DNA of 64,000 nt. It comes from Neocallimastix lanati (nom. inval.) (lineage: Eukaryota; Neocallimastigomycota; Neocallimastigomycetes; Neocallimastigales; Neocallimastigaceae). Shown here piece after piece: positions 1 to 13,300 of the stretch (positions within the stretch are counted from its first letter, which is position 1; the number at the start of each line of letters is the position of its first letter). The position numbers and the translations under genes are program-made. Location: positions 480,501-544,500 of the forward strand of contig JACVTC010000001.1 in the NCBI GenBank assembly GCA_016946835.1, read 5' to 3'. The notes under the pieces are model-generated. The model did no database searches and had not been told where the DNA came from. It saw only the letters and a list, made by a program, of their open reading frames with translations.

Positions 1-1554
1 TTTGAAATAAAATCAAAAAAAAAAATTTTTTTTTTTAATTAATTTTTTATTTTTATTTTTTTTTTTTTTATTTTTTTTTTTTTGGTTTTTATTATTGTGT
101 ACCATTTTTATTATTGGTCAATTCTTACTTTCATATTCAAAATCATGATGATTAATAATTAAAAATAAAACTAAAAAAAAATAAAAAAACAAAATTTAAT
201 TTATATTTAATTAATACAATTAATATCTGTATATACGTATATACTTTAATATATACATGATAAAATTGATAGAACTATTTATGGTAATATATTTTAATTC
301 TTGATTGTAAAGTATAAATTTATATTATACTAAATATATATTATTAATATGTTTTTGTATAGATTATTAATATATTAAATATATTAATATATATTTATAA
401 TATATAACATTATTTATTATAATAAAGTTAAGGTTACTATTCAGAAAAAAAATATTCAAAAATTAATGTTTTAAATTATTGAAATAAAAAAAATATTATA
501 TAAAAGTAAATAAAATATAAATAAATACGTAAATAAATAAATATATGAATAAATAAATAAATAAATAACTAAATAAATGAATAAATAATTTGTAAATAAA
601 TAACTAAATAAATAACTCTTTAATAATTATTATAATTAATTATAATTAATTTATATTTTATTTTAATTTAAAAATTAATTAAATTTTATTATATATTATA
701 TATTTATTATATATTTATATATATATTATAAGTTTATAATTATCTATATATAAAGTTATAAATAATATGTACTAAATTAAGTATAATGCATTTTAACATT
801 AATAATTTATTTATATATCTTATATTTATTTATTTAATATACTTAATTAATTATTTATTTAATATTTGTTCATCTATTTAATTTTGTTTTGTGTTTTATC
901 CATCTATCCATCATTCATGATTTAATAATTAATAAAGTTTAAAATCAAAACAAAAAAAAATTTTTTTGAATAAAAAAAAAAACATACTAAAAAAGGAAAT
1001 ACTCTTCTCTTCCACATATAAAAGCGAGAAATATTCACTTCAAAAAATAAATATAAATAAAAAAAATATTAATATAATAAATACAAAAAAAAAAAAAAAA
1101 AATAAAATAAAATAAAATAAAATAAATAAAAGGAATAGAGGTGATGTTTATATAATCATTATTGTGTATATATAAAAAAAATTAATAGTTAATGTATATA
1201 TATATCACTTTTATTCATTTTATTAAATACTTTTGAATATCTTTAAATAAAATATATATTTATATATAATTAAGGGTATTTAGTAATACTATTATAAAAA
1301 AATTAAAAAAAAAAATATTGTAATTAATAGTAATTAAAAAAAAAATAGTATAATAATTAATAATAATAAATAATAATTAATAAAAAAAATAAAAAAAAAA
1401 CAATAAAAATAATTCTAATAGTTAATAATAATTATATTGTATAACATATTTAGTATAATAATTATATACACTTAAAAAAAGAAATATTAAAATATCATTA
1501 AATTACTTTAATTTTTAATATCACTTAATTTAATTTAATTTAATATTACTCTCA
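1..1554. other. AT-rich intergenic flank
   Basis: No open frame or element is recognisable. The stretch is almost pure A/T, with an imperfect (AAAT)n tract at about 505-616 and an A run followed by AAAAT repeats at about 1085-1130. The last few hundred bases must hold the promoter and 5' UTR of the receptor gene that begins at 1555, but no distinct TATA box can be separated from the background. Confidence 0.7.
505..616. repeat. (AAAT)n imperfect microsatellite
   Basis: Runs of AAATAAAT with occasional AACT/ATGA interruptions over about 110 bases. Simple-sequence DNA with no coding content. Confidence 0.8.
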
Positions 1555-3714
1555 ATGCCTACTGCAACACAAGAAAATATTGCTCTTGCTGAGCATATAG
1601 TTTCATTTATTTCATTGATAGTTGCCTATATATTCAATGAAAATTCAAATATTAAATGTATAGTTTTTATAAATATGCTACAACATATAATAAAGATTAT
1701 TCGTATTATATTCTTTGGCTTTGATCTTGACTACAGTAAAACTAATATTTGGTTTTGTATTATTCATTCTTTCATAAATGACTTTTCTCGTAATGCAGTG
1801 GTTACCTTTTCTTGCGTGTAAATATATAAATATATTTTTATAATAAAATAAATAAAGTTAAAAACTTAATTAAAAATAAAATAATTATAATAATGATATA
1901 TTTAAATATATATACATACTTTATAAATGTTTAAATAAATAAATAAATAAAGATAAATAGATATATAAATTATTGTATAAATATATTAATTTTTTAAATA
2001 GATATATAAATAACTAATTTATAGATAAATTAATATAAATATATAAATAAATAAATATATCATTACTATGTATTAAAAAAAGTTAACTAATTATAAATTT
2101 ATATAATTTTTTAAAATAAATAAACAATAGTTTAATTTTTAGTCTTTATTATGCTTATAAGCGTCCTGTTTCATTTTCAAAAAATCATAAAAAATATCGT
2201 AGATATATTTATACTTTTGTGGTTTTATTTATTAGTAGTTTTATCTTAATTTCACTTAAAGAATCAATATTTAATCAATATACTCCCCAGGAAATGCAAA
2301 GTAGAAATAATTGCAGTGATGCTTATAAATATAAATTCTATCAGTTTTTATTAATTAGTCCTTTACCAAATGTATTATTTATTTTCCCAGCTATGTTTTG
2401 TGCAAGTAAGTATTACACAATATCAAAATTAAATAATAATATATATTAATAATTATTAAAATAAATATATATATATGTATGTTTATTAATATTTATTTAC
2501 AATATATAAAAATAAAAGAGTAATTTATTTAAATCATTATTATTTTTTTTTTAACCATATTTGCTTCTTTTGAACTTATTACAAAATATTTTAGTTTCTC
2601 TTATGTTTAAGATTAAAAATCCAAGAAATGACTTAAATATTACTGATATTAATAATAAAACTAATATTTCTTTTTCAAGATGGATCAGAATTTTACTTAT
2701 TACCTCTATTTTATGTATTATTTCAGTCATCTATTTATTTAGTAAGTAGGAAATATATAAATATATTTTTATATATTAATAATACAATTTAATTATATAT
2801 TTTTACAAATATATTAGTAAATATTAAATTAATTATTTTTCTTTCTTTGATATGTATAATTATATATATATGTAGTTGATATCAAAGTCGCTTTAAAGGC
2901 TAAAATATATAAAGTGGAAAAAGAAAATATTGATTTCATTTATTATATTAATGCTAGTTTAGGTATATTGATTATGATCTTTACTGTTTCTCCTAGTCAA
3001 GTAAAGGCAAAATTTAATAAGAAGGAAAATTCTATTATTACTGATTATAATTATAAAAGAAGTAATAGCAGTAGTAGTAAAACAAATAGCAATAAACCTA
3101 GTACTTATTCAAACAATGGTACACTTCGTAAAGATAGTATTACTAGTGAAAATGAAATTCATGAAGATGTTAGTAATTCAACTATTCATAATAATATGAG
3201 AATGGATGTTGCTAATATGTCTATAGGTGAAAGTCAAATTAATAGTACTAATTTTTCTAATAACCAAAATGCTGTTTTGAGTAGTCCAAGTATGGTTTAC
3301 TTCAAGAATATTTTAACTAATAAGAATGAAAAACCACTTACAAATAACAATGGAATTTCAATTACTGATATTGAAATCATTGATAATGATGATGATAAAG
3401 AGGTATCTTCTATGAGCCCAAATAATTCTTATATGAATTATGGTGGTTCAATGATATATAATGCTTATAACAATAATAATTTATCATTCAACAATCATAT
3501 TTCTCAAAACAAAAGTATCATACAAGATAATATTATTTCACTTAATAGTGACATTTCGAACAATAATGGTATATCCTACAACAATAATATCTTTTACAAC
3601 AATAATAATAAAAGAATTAGTAATGACAATTCTACCGTTGTTGATACTAGTCGTGATACAGATGATTTTAAATATTTATTAAATTACAATAAAAATAATC
3701 CAAATAAAAAATAA
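1555..3714 (+). CDS. Seven-transmembrane (GPCR-like) receptor, 4 exons
   Basis: Exons at 1555-1817, 2143-2405, 2595-2741 and 2876-3714 join in frame across three GT-AG introns (two donors are GTAAGT) to give 503 residues. Hydrophobic segments lie at about 9-27, 33-55, 65-92, 109-126, 153-175, 204-224 and 243-262, so a short outside N-terminus, seven helices and a cytoplasmic tail are inferred. Cys68 at the start of helix 3 and Cys145 in the second outer loop are placed like the usual GPCR disulfide pair. The loop after helix 3 is basic (KRP..KNHKKYRR). Residues 265-503 are an Asn/Ser-rich, probably disordered tail, typical of this AT-rich coding style. No signal peptide is seen. ATG 1555 is the first in-frame start after stops. 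The family cannot be fixed by eye: a glucose- or cAMP-receptor-like fungal/amoebozoan GPCR is most likely, and the ligand is unknown. The gene is intact, and no other gene is adjacent. Confidence 0.82.
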
Positions 3715-5951
3715 TATATATAACTAAATAATAAAATATTAGTTTTATTATTATTAATTGTATATTATTTTATTAATAATATATACATTTTTTTATGTTA
3801 ATGAATATATAATTATATCATTATAAAATTATTATTAACTAAAGAAAAAAGTAATTTCAAAATAAAAAAATAAGTAAAAGAAAAAACAAAACAAAACAAA
3901 ACAAAGCAAAACAAAAAAAACAAAACAAAAAAAAAACAAGTAAAAATTTAAAAAAAAAAAAAAGTTAGTAAAAATTTTAAGAAATAAAATAATTTTGAAC
4001 ATTAAAAAATGAATAACTTATAAATTTTTATAAAATAAAATAAAATTATTTAGAAAATATAAGAAATAAATTAATTAGATTATAATTTAGTTACAAAAAA
4101 AAATTAGAGTATTTTAGATAAAACGGTTTAATTTAAACAATAAAAATAACAAAAAAAAAAAAAAAATAAAAAAAAAAAAAGTACAACGCAAAAATCCTAA
4201 TTTCAAAAGATAAAAAAGAAAAAAAAAAAAAAAAAGAAAAAGATAATTTTTATTCTTCTATAATTTTAACGTAACATAATAATAACATTTAAGTTTAATG
4301 ATAATTAATATTGATAATGTTTTAATTCGCTATTGCATAATTAAACATTGTTAGTATAAAAATTGTATATATATTATAAGAAATTTTATCATTAAAAAAA
4401 AAATTGTCAAATTTTATAAATAATAAAAAAAAAAAAAAAAAAAAAAAGTTTAAATAATGTATTTTTTTTCCATAAAATTATATATTATTTAAATATATAT
4501 CAAAATTTTGATTATTTTTTTTTTTTTTTTTTTTTTTTTAAAATCAAGACTATCAGAAAAAATAATTTTATGAAATATTAAGAATATATAAGAATATATA
4601 TAAGATAAGAATTAATTTTTTTTTTTTTTTTAATTTTTAAATATTTAAAAATGAAAAAACAAAAAAAAAAAAAACAAAAAAAAAAGAACTTTTGATATAT
4701 AAGTATCTTTTCTTTGTATTTTATATTAAAAATTAATACTTTATAGTGGAATGGTAATCTCAGTAATATTCATTGAATATAATAATCATGTTAAATATAT
4801 AATATTAATATTTTTTTTTATATTCATTTAATAGTTTATAAAATATTTCAATTTTTAAATTAGTTTCTTAATTTATTATCATTTATTTATTTAAATAATA
4901 ATAAGTTAAAGTTTAAAAAAGGAAAAAAAAATTAAATAAAAAACAAAAAAAGAAAGAAAGAAAGAAAGAAAATATAAGAAACATTATTATGTTATATTAT
5001 AATTTTCTTTCTTTTTCTTTTATTTTTTTTTTAATCATATTTTTTATTTGATTTTTTTATATTTAATATTTTTATTTTTATGTTTTTTTTTTTTTTTTTT
5101 ACTAATATTATTATCATAAATATTATGATTAATTTAAAATTAATCAAAATTCCTTAAGAATTAATTAAAATGATTTTAATAACTTTTTTTTTTTTTTTTT
5201 TTTTTTTTGTTTTTTTGTTTTTTTTTAAAAAAAAAAAAAAAGAAAGAAAATTCAGATTTAAATTAATAATTATTGATTAGTTATTTAATTTAAATGGAAT
5301 GAAAACTTTAAATATTTAAAAATAAAACAAAACGTCACAAAACAAAAAAACAAAAAAACAAAAAAAAAAAAAAAGACATTTTAGGATTAAAAATAATCTT
5401 ATAATAGGGGCAAGAATAAAATATAATAATAATCGTAATAAAAAAAATTATAATTAAAAAAAATTACTAATAAATTAATATAAATTATAAAATAAAATAA
5501 AAAAAATAATAAAAATTAAAGAGAAAAATGTAAAGAAAAACGAAGTAGCAGAAAAGAAAAAAAAATTTTTTTTTTCTGGAGAAATGAAAAATAAATAAAC
5601 AAAAACAAAAATAAAAATAAAAATAAAAAATAAATAAAAAAAGATTATATTTTCTAATAAAAAAAAGAGAATGAGAAATTAAAATAGTTTAAAATGATAA
5701 AAGAAATAAGAGTTAAAAAAAAAAAAACTTTTTAACTAGGAACTATCGAGATGAAAATAGTGAAAATAGTATTTTTCTTTTTCTTTTTCTTTTTATTTTC
5801 ATTTTTTCTGTTTTTATTTTTATTTTTTTGTTAAAGTATTGAAAGTTGGTTATTGAAATATATATAAACTTATCTAAGATCTTTAAGAGGGTTTACCTAT
5901 GTAAACTCATGATAATATTTTTCTTCTTAGATAAATTTTTCTCTGATAGAA

Positions 5952-5987
<36 letters not shown>

Positions 5988-7049
5988 ATATGAATGTTTA
6001 GTAGTATGTTTCTTAAGGTCATACCAACCCCATTTATAATTTTTAAGACAAAAAATAAATATATATAGAATTCAGATTTGCCTTATTCCAATTATAACAA
6101 TTTTTATTATAATAAAATTTTTTTATAAATTTTTTTTTTTTGATGTGTGGTAAATTGATCTAGATAAAAAAAAAAAAAAAAAAGAGTCATCTTTGACAGC
6201 AATATATATAAAAATCTCTCAATCATGGAGTTTTTTTTTTATTTTTTATCAGCAAAAAAAAAACCTAAAAAATAATAATTATATATCTAATTATATATAT
6301 ATATATAAAGAGCAAGAGGAACATTCATAACTAAATAAAAAAAAAAAAAAAATTTATTTCCAAAGAGTTTCCTGAAGACATATACCTACAGGTTTGAAGA
6401 ATTGAATTAAGGTAAATAACCTCATCTTTTATTTTATTTTATTTCTTTTTTTTTACTTTTTTTTTAATATTCCAACTATTGATATTCTAGCTAACATCTA
6501 TAGTTGAAAAGTGAACTGGAAGTAAAGTGACTATAGAAAAGAAAAGAAAAAAAATATTTAAAATAAAAAAAAAATAAATACATAGAAATTGATAAAAACA
6601 TCTAAAGATTTAAAGGGTTTTTTTTTTTATTTATTATAATATAATAAATTTTATCAAAGAAAAAAAAATATATATAAAATTAAATACACAATTGAATTTA
6701 TATTAATTAAAATTTGATTTAATTACTAACATTTTATTTGTTATTTGAAATAACTCTAAGGTTCGAAGAATTATTGTTGGGATTTATTTATTATATTTAT
6801 TAAAGTATTATTTATTTATTTAATTTTTATTATTAAGGTTACATATATTTAATCAAGTAAAAATAATTATACTTGACTAACACATTTAAAAACTATCTAA
6901 CAACTTTCTTATACTTTTAATTATACACACTTCTCTTAATTCAGAGAAAATGTTTTATTTTTATGTTATTTAGTTATAATTAACTATTTAATTAATTTTT
7001 CTTGTGATTAAAATAAACTATTAAATGAATATAAATATTAATAATTTAT
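3715..7049. other. Homopolymer-rich intergenic region
   Basis: There is no supportable gene. The stretch is full of A and T runs (for example T at about 4517-4539 and A32 at 5954-5985), (AAAAC)n at about 3885-3935 and (GAAA)n at about 4950-4970. Between about 5380 and 6950 the sequence is somewhat less simple and may be the worn-out 3' part of the copia element to the right, but no reading frame can be recognised. Confidence 0.6.
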
Positions 7050-7232
7050 TATTTAAGGAAATATTTAATAACTATATAAATATATATATAAACATAAAAT
7101 AATAAAAATATAATTAAAACATTGATTTATGCTATAAATTTTATTATTTATTATAAATATAATTAATATTTAGAAATCAATCCACGTTATAAAAATATTA
7201 TAAAATCATTCGATTTAAATTTAATTTAGTAT
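7050..7232. repeat. Dispersed repeat R1, copy 1
   Basis: About 180 bases beginning ATTATTTAAGGAAATATTTA match 20395-20580 in the same orientation, at roughly 80-85% by eye. They share ACATTGATTTATGCTATAA and TTTAAATTTAATTT-like ends. This copy abuts the decayed copia element A. It could be an LTR fragment or a small non-autonomous element; no TG...CA ends are evident. Confidence 0.6.
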
Positions 7233-7239
7233 CCTTTAT

Positions 7240-9971
7240 CAAAATTGACATCTCCTGGAGGAATATTAACATAGATATTTTTATCAAGAGGAGCATGTCA
7301 ATAGACAGCTTTTATATCCAATTGCATTAATATTCCATTTTAAACTTGGATGCTAATGATAAAAGTAATTTAAGGCAGTCAATGTTCAGGGTAGGTGAAT
7401 ATAAGTTAAGTTAATTTCATCATCAATACCTTTTTTCTGAGTGAAACGTCTTGCTACAAGGCAAGCTTTGTACACTTTAGAATATTTCCAAAAAAAAAAA
7501 AAAAAAGCATCTCTTTTGACTGTATATACTCATTTCGTAGATACGGGAGAAATACCCGGTGCGTCGATATTTAGTAAATGACATTATATCATTGTCGTAT
7601 ATGAGGTTTTTTAAGTTCTTGAGTCATAACCAGATCTTTTTGGTTGGTGAATTAAAATGATGGTGTTAAGTTTTTTTTTTTTTTTTTTTAATAGAATTTG
7701 ATTCCTTTTGATTTGAACTCCTTTTCAAAGGGATAAAATTTTGAATATGATCATTTATAGAGTTAATTTTCTTGTTAGAGTTTTCATTATTGGAAATTAA
7801 AAGTTTTATTTTTTGTGAATTTGTTAAATGAGTCATTTGGAATTGTTTTTTTTTTCTTTACTATTAGTATTAGTAGTTGAATAAGAAATAGTTCTTGTAT
7901 TGTTGATATGAATTGAATTAAGATCATCTACTAATTTGTTGATTATATTTTCTGTATTGTCATTAATTAGGTTTTTGATTATCAATTGTGTTATCATTAT
8001 CTTTTATATCTGTATTATTATTATTGTTGTTGTTACTATTATTATTAATATTATTATTATTATTTTGTTTAGTATAAATGATATTTTCGTTGTTATTAAC
8101 AAGTGTATTATTGATATCTCTATTTGTGCTAACAAATCCTGTTTCAATAATATAATTATCGAGTATGTTTGTAGGCAACTTTTAAAAATTATTATTAGAA
8201 ATTATTGTTCCGGGAGGAGACTCATCAAATACAGCTTCTCTTACACGTTGGATATTATCTTCTTTAGAATCCATAATTATGTAACCATTGGATTCGATAT
8301 GAAGTCCTAGAAATATACCTTTGGAAGCATGATTTTTAAATTTTGATTTGTTTTAGAAATAGCTTTTATAATAAGCGACCTATCTGAATACTTTAATGTA
8401 CCTCAAATCAACCTTTTTTTATGGTTAAAATCATTCGTTTTTGGTATTTTATTGCCATTTCCTTTTACGTGGTGTTAATGTTGGGTATATAATATATTTG
8501 CATAGTTTATGGCGTAATCCCAGAATTTAATATCCAAGTTACTCCAAGGTAATAGAGTTTTTTATGCACAATTTACCTGGGTGAAGTCGAATCCCTCGGC
8601 TTTACCATTGTTTTCTGGGTTATAAGGGAGGAGCATATGACTTAAAATAAATACTATTGTCTTCGAAGAATTTTATGATTTTTTTTTTGTTATTATATTC
8701 TGTTCCTTGGTCTGTATGAAATTTTTCTAATTTTAAAATTGAATTGGTTGTTTAAGTAGATAAAAAAAAAAAAAAAAATTTTTTTTTTTTTTTAACTATT
8801 CTCGGGACCTCGGATTTATTTTCAATTAGAAACGGACAAGTTTTTTTTTTTCTTGAAAATTCATCAATAAATGTTTAAGGATATACACATACACTTTACC
8901 TGTAATGGATTTAGAAAGAGGTCCCAACTAACTAAGTCGGTAATGAATGACTTCTACTATTCTGAAGGCTTTAGGCATTTCTTTGTTGTGTGGTTTTCCT
9001 ATTTCAACTTGAAGAGTTTAGCCATCGAAACAATTTTGCCGGGTTTAACAATTGTGGATATTAAGATATTTTATTAAGATTGTCTTGGTCGGAATGTCCC
9101 AATCTTCTTATGCCAGAGCATTTTACCTTTGGCTGTTGATATCTTCATCTTCAACATTTGAAATATTATTTAATGTTGCATGTGTTGTTAATTTTTATTT
9201 TAATTGTTGGAATACGAATGATATTATTTTTTTTTTTTATTTTGCTTTATAAGTGCCTAAATATAGGGGGGTTTTTATTTTTTGCTTTTTTTCTTCGTTT
9301 TTCAAAGTTAAATAAACCTTTGTCATTTCTGGATCTAATGTATACTTTTTCATTCCATTCTTAATTAAATCTTATTCCACTGAAGAGGTTTGTATTGAAC
9401 TTGATTTGAGGATAATACATTTTCTAGTCTTATAGCAATACTAATTGATGATTCCTTCATATGTTCCGACACCTTCGAACTTACATAAAGCGTCATTTCG
9501 CACATTTCAAATTAATGCCTTCTTTTCTAAAGTTCATTAGGATCGATTTATCCTTGGTAATGTGGGTTCGGAGGCACCAGTATCAAAAGTCCAAACTACA
9601 TAATTATTAGACCGATTTGTGATATTATTAGAAATTGATGGGTTCACTTGGTTCTGTAGTTGTTCTTTCAAATATTTTGATTTTCATCCATGATTTCTTT
9701 GGAATCCATATTTCTTTCCATACATGGCCTTTAAATCTTTCGAAGGAAGGTTCTTCTTCTGATTTGGGTGCATCCTATTCTCCATTGGAAATGGATTGCT
9801 TATGCTTATTATTTCTGTTATGATAACTCTTGCTCTGTTTTTCCTCTTTTTGTTGTCATTCTTGGCTTTTTGTGAATTTTTTATTTGTATTTTTGTTTGT
9901 AGTATTGCTTTTTTTTACTTTTATTTATTTTGTAAGATTTTATGTCTACATTCATTAGTAGTATGACTGAG

Positions 9972-10008
<37 letters not shown>

Positions 10009-10140
10009 CTATAACAACATTTTACTTTTCATTTGGTCGATAGTTTTTCTTTTTGAAAGATAAGAGATTTTCTTTTTTTTTTTTGTCTTTGATTGTCAAT
10101 GGAATCTTGTTCCATGGGGTCTTCAATTTATATCAATATT
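7240..10140 (-). mobile_element. Copia element A, old fossil (gag knuckle-PR-IN-RT)
   Basis: Read on the minus strand from right to left, pieces of a Ty1/copia gag-pol are recognisable in the correct order. They are a Cys-rich gag remnant near 10000-10040, a protease signature (FDTGAS) near 9560-9600, integrase motifs (FIDEFSR near 8850; TDQGTEYNN near 8690-8715; PYNPENNGKAEGF near 8585-8630), an Asn-rich linker at about 7960-8180, and reverse transcriptase motifs (KACLVARRFTQK near 7440-7470; QLDIKA and NIYVNIPPG near 7245-7315). The order PR-IN-RT is diagnostic of copia. It looks heavily broken, with at least a dozen breaks, no full domain open, and no RNase H or LTR recognised. It is therefore the oldest element in this cluster. 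Copia B appears to be inserted at its 5' side. Confidence 0.8.
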
Positions 10141-10204
10141 CTTTATATGGTAATTGTAAAGATATCTTTAATAATATCTTTAGTAAATTTATGTAATATA
10201 TTAT

Positions 10205-10373
10205 ATTAAACACAATAAATGAGAAACAACACATTAAAATATTTTATTGTTAAGAATTTAAGATTGATTTTTATTTCGTTATACAATTTTTGCTTTATAT
10301 ATATACATGCTTATTTAAATATTATTAGTAGGATAGCTTATTTTAATTTACATTAATTTTATATTATTTGACA
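10205..10373 (-). repeat. 3' LTR of copia B
   Basis: About 169 bp, beginning TGTCAAATAAT (minus strand) directly after the purine tract. Bases 10205-10300 are nearly identical to 15242-15335. The far end lies at the shared TTTAATA, just where the primer-site motif begins in the 5' copy. Confidence 0.8.
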
Positions 10374-10382
10374 CTCCCCCTC
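10374..10382 (-). promoter_or_regulatory. Polypurine tract of copia B
   Basis: GAGGGGGAG on the minus strand sits immediately upstream of the LTR start TGTCAAAT. This is the usual plus-strand priming site position. Confidence 0.8.
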
Positions 10383-13300
10383 AAATCTAACTTTCAATCT
10401 CATTTAGATATTAAAGTTTGATTTGATTAATAGTTATTGTTATTATTCCTTATTTTTTTCAGATTTTAAAAAGTAAATTATTTCTGAATCTATCCATTAA
10501 TGTACTATTTAGGTATTTTGTGAATCCGTCTGCTAGATTGTTCTCGGACTCAATATATTTTAATTTTATTGTACCTTTACTTATTAAATATCTTACGTGG
10601 TGATATTTAATATCAATATGTTTAGATTTTGCGTTAATTGATCTATTCTGGCAATTATAGATAGCGGCCTTATTATCAGTATTTATAGTCATGGATTTTA
10701 TTTTGATATTTAATTCTTTAAAAATGTTCATATACCACAAACTGTGTTTTGCACAATCACTAGCACTTATATATTATATCTGGTCTTGTACATACAGCTA
10801 AATATAGTAAGTTTCCTATGGCACTTCTATAACTTGTCTCGTTGAAAGCCTTGTATCTATTTTTAATTTCATTTACAGGTTTTAAATTTCTTACTGGTTT
10901 AGTATTTGATAAATCGTATCTTTCAATTAATTCCTTTATATATCCTTTTTGGTGTAGGATATATCCTTTCTTTTGTTTTTCGAATTTTATGCCGATTACG
11001 AAATCAACTTCGCCTATATCTTTAATTTTATAAATATTTTTTATCTGATCTTTCACATCTAATATTTCATTTTTCATACCTATTATTAGAATGTCATCTA
11101 CATACACTGTTAATATACAAATAATTTCTTTGTTTTTATTTTCTTTTATGTACACACAGGGTTCACTAATGAGCCTTTTAAATTTTATTTTTATTAATGT
11201 TTCATTTTAATTTTTCGTTCCACTGGCGGCCTGCTTGTTTAAGTCCATAAAGTGCCTTCTTTAATTTCCAAAAGTCTTTTGTTTTCTGATGAGTATCCTT
11301 CCAGTGGTTTCATATAAATTTCTCTATGTCTAGGTCAGCATTTAAGTATGCTGCGTTGATGTCAATTTGAAATATTTCAAAATTTCTTTGTACAGCTAGG
11401 GCAACTATAATTCTTAGAGATTCTTGTTTTAATGTTGGTGAGAAAGTGTTTGAATAATCAATACCAAAACGTTGTGAAAAACCTCTCGCAACTAACTTGG
11501 CTTTTCGTTTTGTTATATTTCCATTTTCATCACGTTTATATTTAAATACCCATTTGCATGATATAAGGTTGGCCTTTTTGGGAATATTGTTTACTGTTTG
11601 AAAAACATTAAAATTCTTCATATTATTTATTTCTTCTTTTATTGCATTCATCCATTCATCTTTATCTGGTAGGTTGAATATATCTTTATAATTTTGTGTG
11701 TTCATTAAAATTTTTATTTATTGTATTTTCTAATTTTGTTTTTTTGATTGAGGTATTAACTGTATTATCTTCATTTTTTTTTTTATTTCTATCATTATCA
11801 TAGATTGTGAGAAAACTAGTTGATGGGGTTGATTCAGAGTTTGTTATGTTTTTATTTTTATCGTTATCGTTGTGTTCTGTAATAGTTTGATCTGAATAAG
11901 TATTACTAACTTTATTGATTTTATTATTGAGTTCTATTGGTGATAAGGTGATTCTATTGTATAAGTTGGAGTTATTGAAATTGTTAGTATTAAAATACTT
12001 ACCGCTCCCCCTGATTTCGGAAGAGGGAATAAAATTCGAAAAAGTATTAGGGATACGAGAGATAAGTTTAGAATCGGCGGGATTATCTTCGAAGAATTCT
12101 ACAGATCTTGAGAGAATAATTTTGTTCGTTTCTAGATTAAGGATTTTATAAGCTGAGGAGAGAGAATGGTAGCCAAGGAAAATACCGGGAAGAGCATTAT
12201 TTTCAAATTTATTCCTGAAACATTTTGGTACGTAAAAGAAAACTTTGCAACCAAAGACCTTAAATTGTGAATAATCAACTTTTGACTTGAAAAGAACTTC
12301 AAAAGGAATTTTATTATTAATGCCTGAATGTGGGATTCTGTTATGTATATAATTTGCAGTGTCAACGGCGCATTCCCAAAATTGGTGACTAAGCCTTGCA
12401 TCATTTAAAAGAGCTTTAGCAGAAGAGATTAAAGTTCCATTAAACCTTTCAGCATGTCCATTTTGTTGAGGATTGTGAGGTACTGTAAATTGCTGAGTGA
12501 TTCCATGATTAATACAGAAAGATTTGAATCTGTTATTTTTAAATTCGGTACCATTGTCAGAACGTAAGAAAATAATAGATTTGTTAAACATATTAGTAAT
12601 GGTTTTTGCCCAAACAAGAAATTTATCGAATACATTGTTTTTACTTTCGAGAAAGAATACCCAACCGAAACGAGAGAAATCATCAAGGATAGTTAAAAAA
12701 TATTTATTGCCGAAGAGAGATTCGTTTATAGGATCTACTAAATCCATATGTACTAATTCGAAAGTAGACTTTGTTTTGTTTTCTGATTTTTTAAAACTGA
12801 AGTTTTTCATTTTTGAATTGGAACAAACGGGGCACTTTGATTTGATATTAATCTGAAGCAATTTATTTTTAATGTGATTAATATTAAAATGTCCAAGGCG
12901 GCGATGCCAAAGGTTGATTTTGTCTTTTCTGGAGAGATTAGATAAACTGTATACTGAAAGAAAGTTTATAATTTTATTAAAACTTATGGGGTAAGTAGAA
13001 AACCAAACTATAAAATTATTTTGTAGATTTGACTTCAAAGTAGTTATTTTGTTGCTATGTTGATCATATATTGAAGCAAATGAATCATTATTATGGAGAA
13101 AGAAAATAATTTTAAAATGTTCCTTTATAAGTTGATTAACAGAGATAATATTTTTTCTAATAAGAGGAACATAATGTACATTTCTCGAAGTAATTTTATT
13201 TCCATTAATAAATCCAATAAAGTCGCCGGAAATGGTAGAATTAACAATACTTCCATTTGGAAGTATGATATTTTCCTTACAGTTAACAGAGATTTGTAAG

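Noticed and set aside
3461-3682. Plus-strand frame of 73 codons
   Set aside because: Alternative frame of the Asn-rich tail of the receptor; Ile/Thr repeats mirror AAC/AAT codons.
2219-3714. Separate short genes at 2219, 2561 and 2914
   Set aside because: They are exons 2-4 of one receptor gene: GT-AG boundaries and phases agree exactly.
8871-9823. Several overlapping hydrophobic plus-strand frames of 60-70 codons
   Set aside because: They are antisense shadows of copia A's protease-integrase region; Phe/Leu-rich composition results from translating the complement of A-rich coding DNA.
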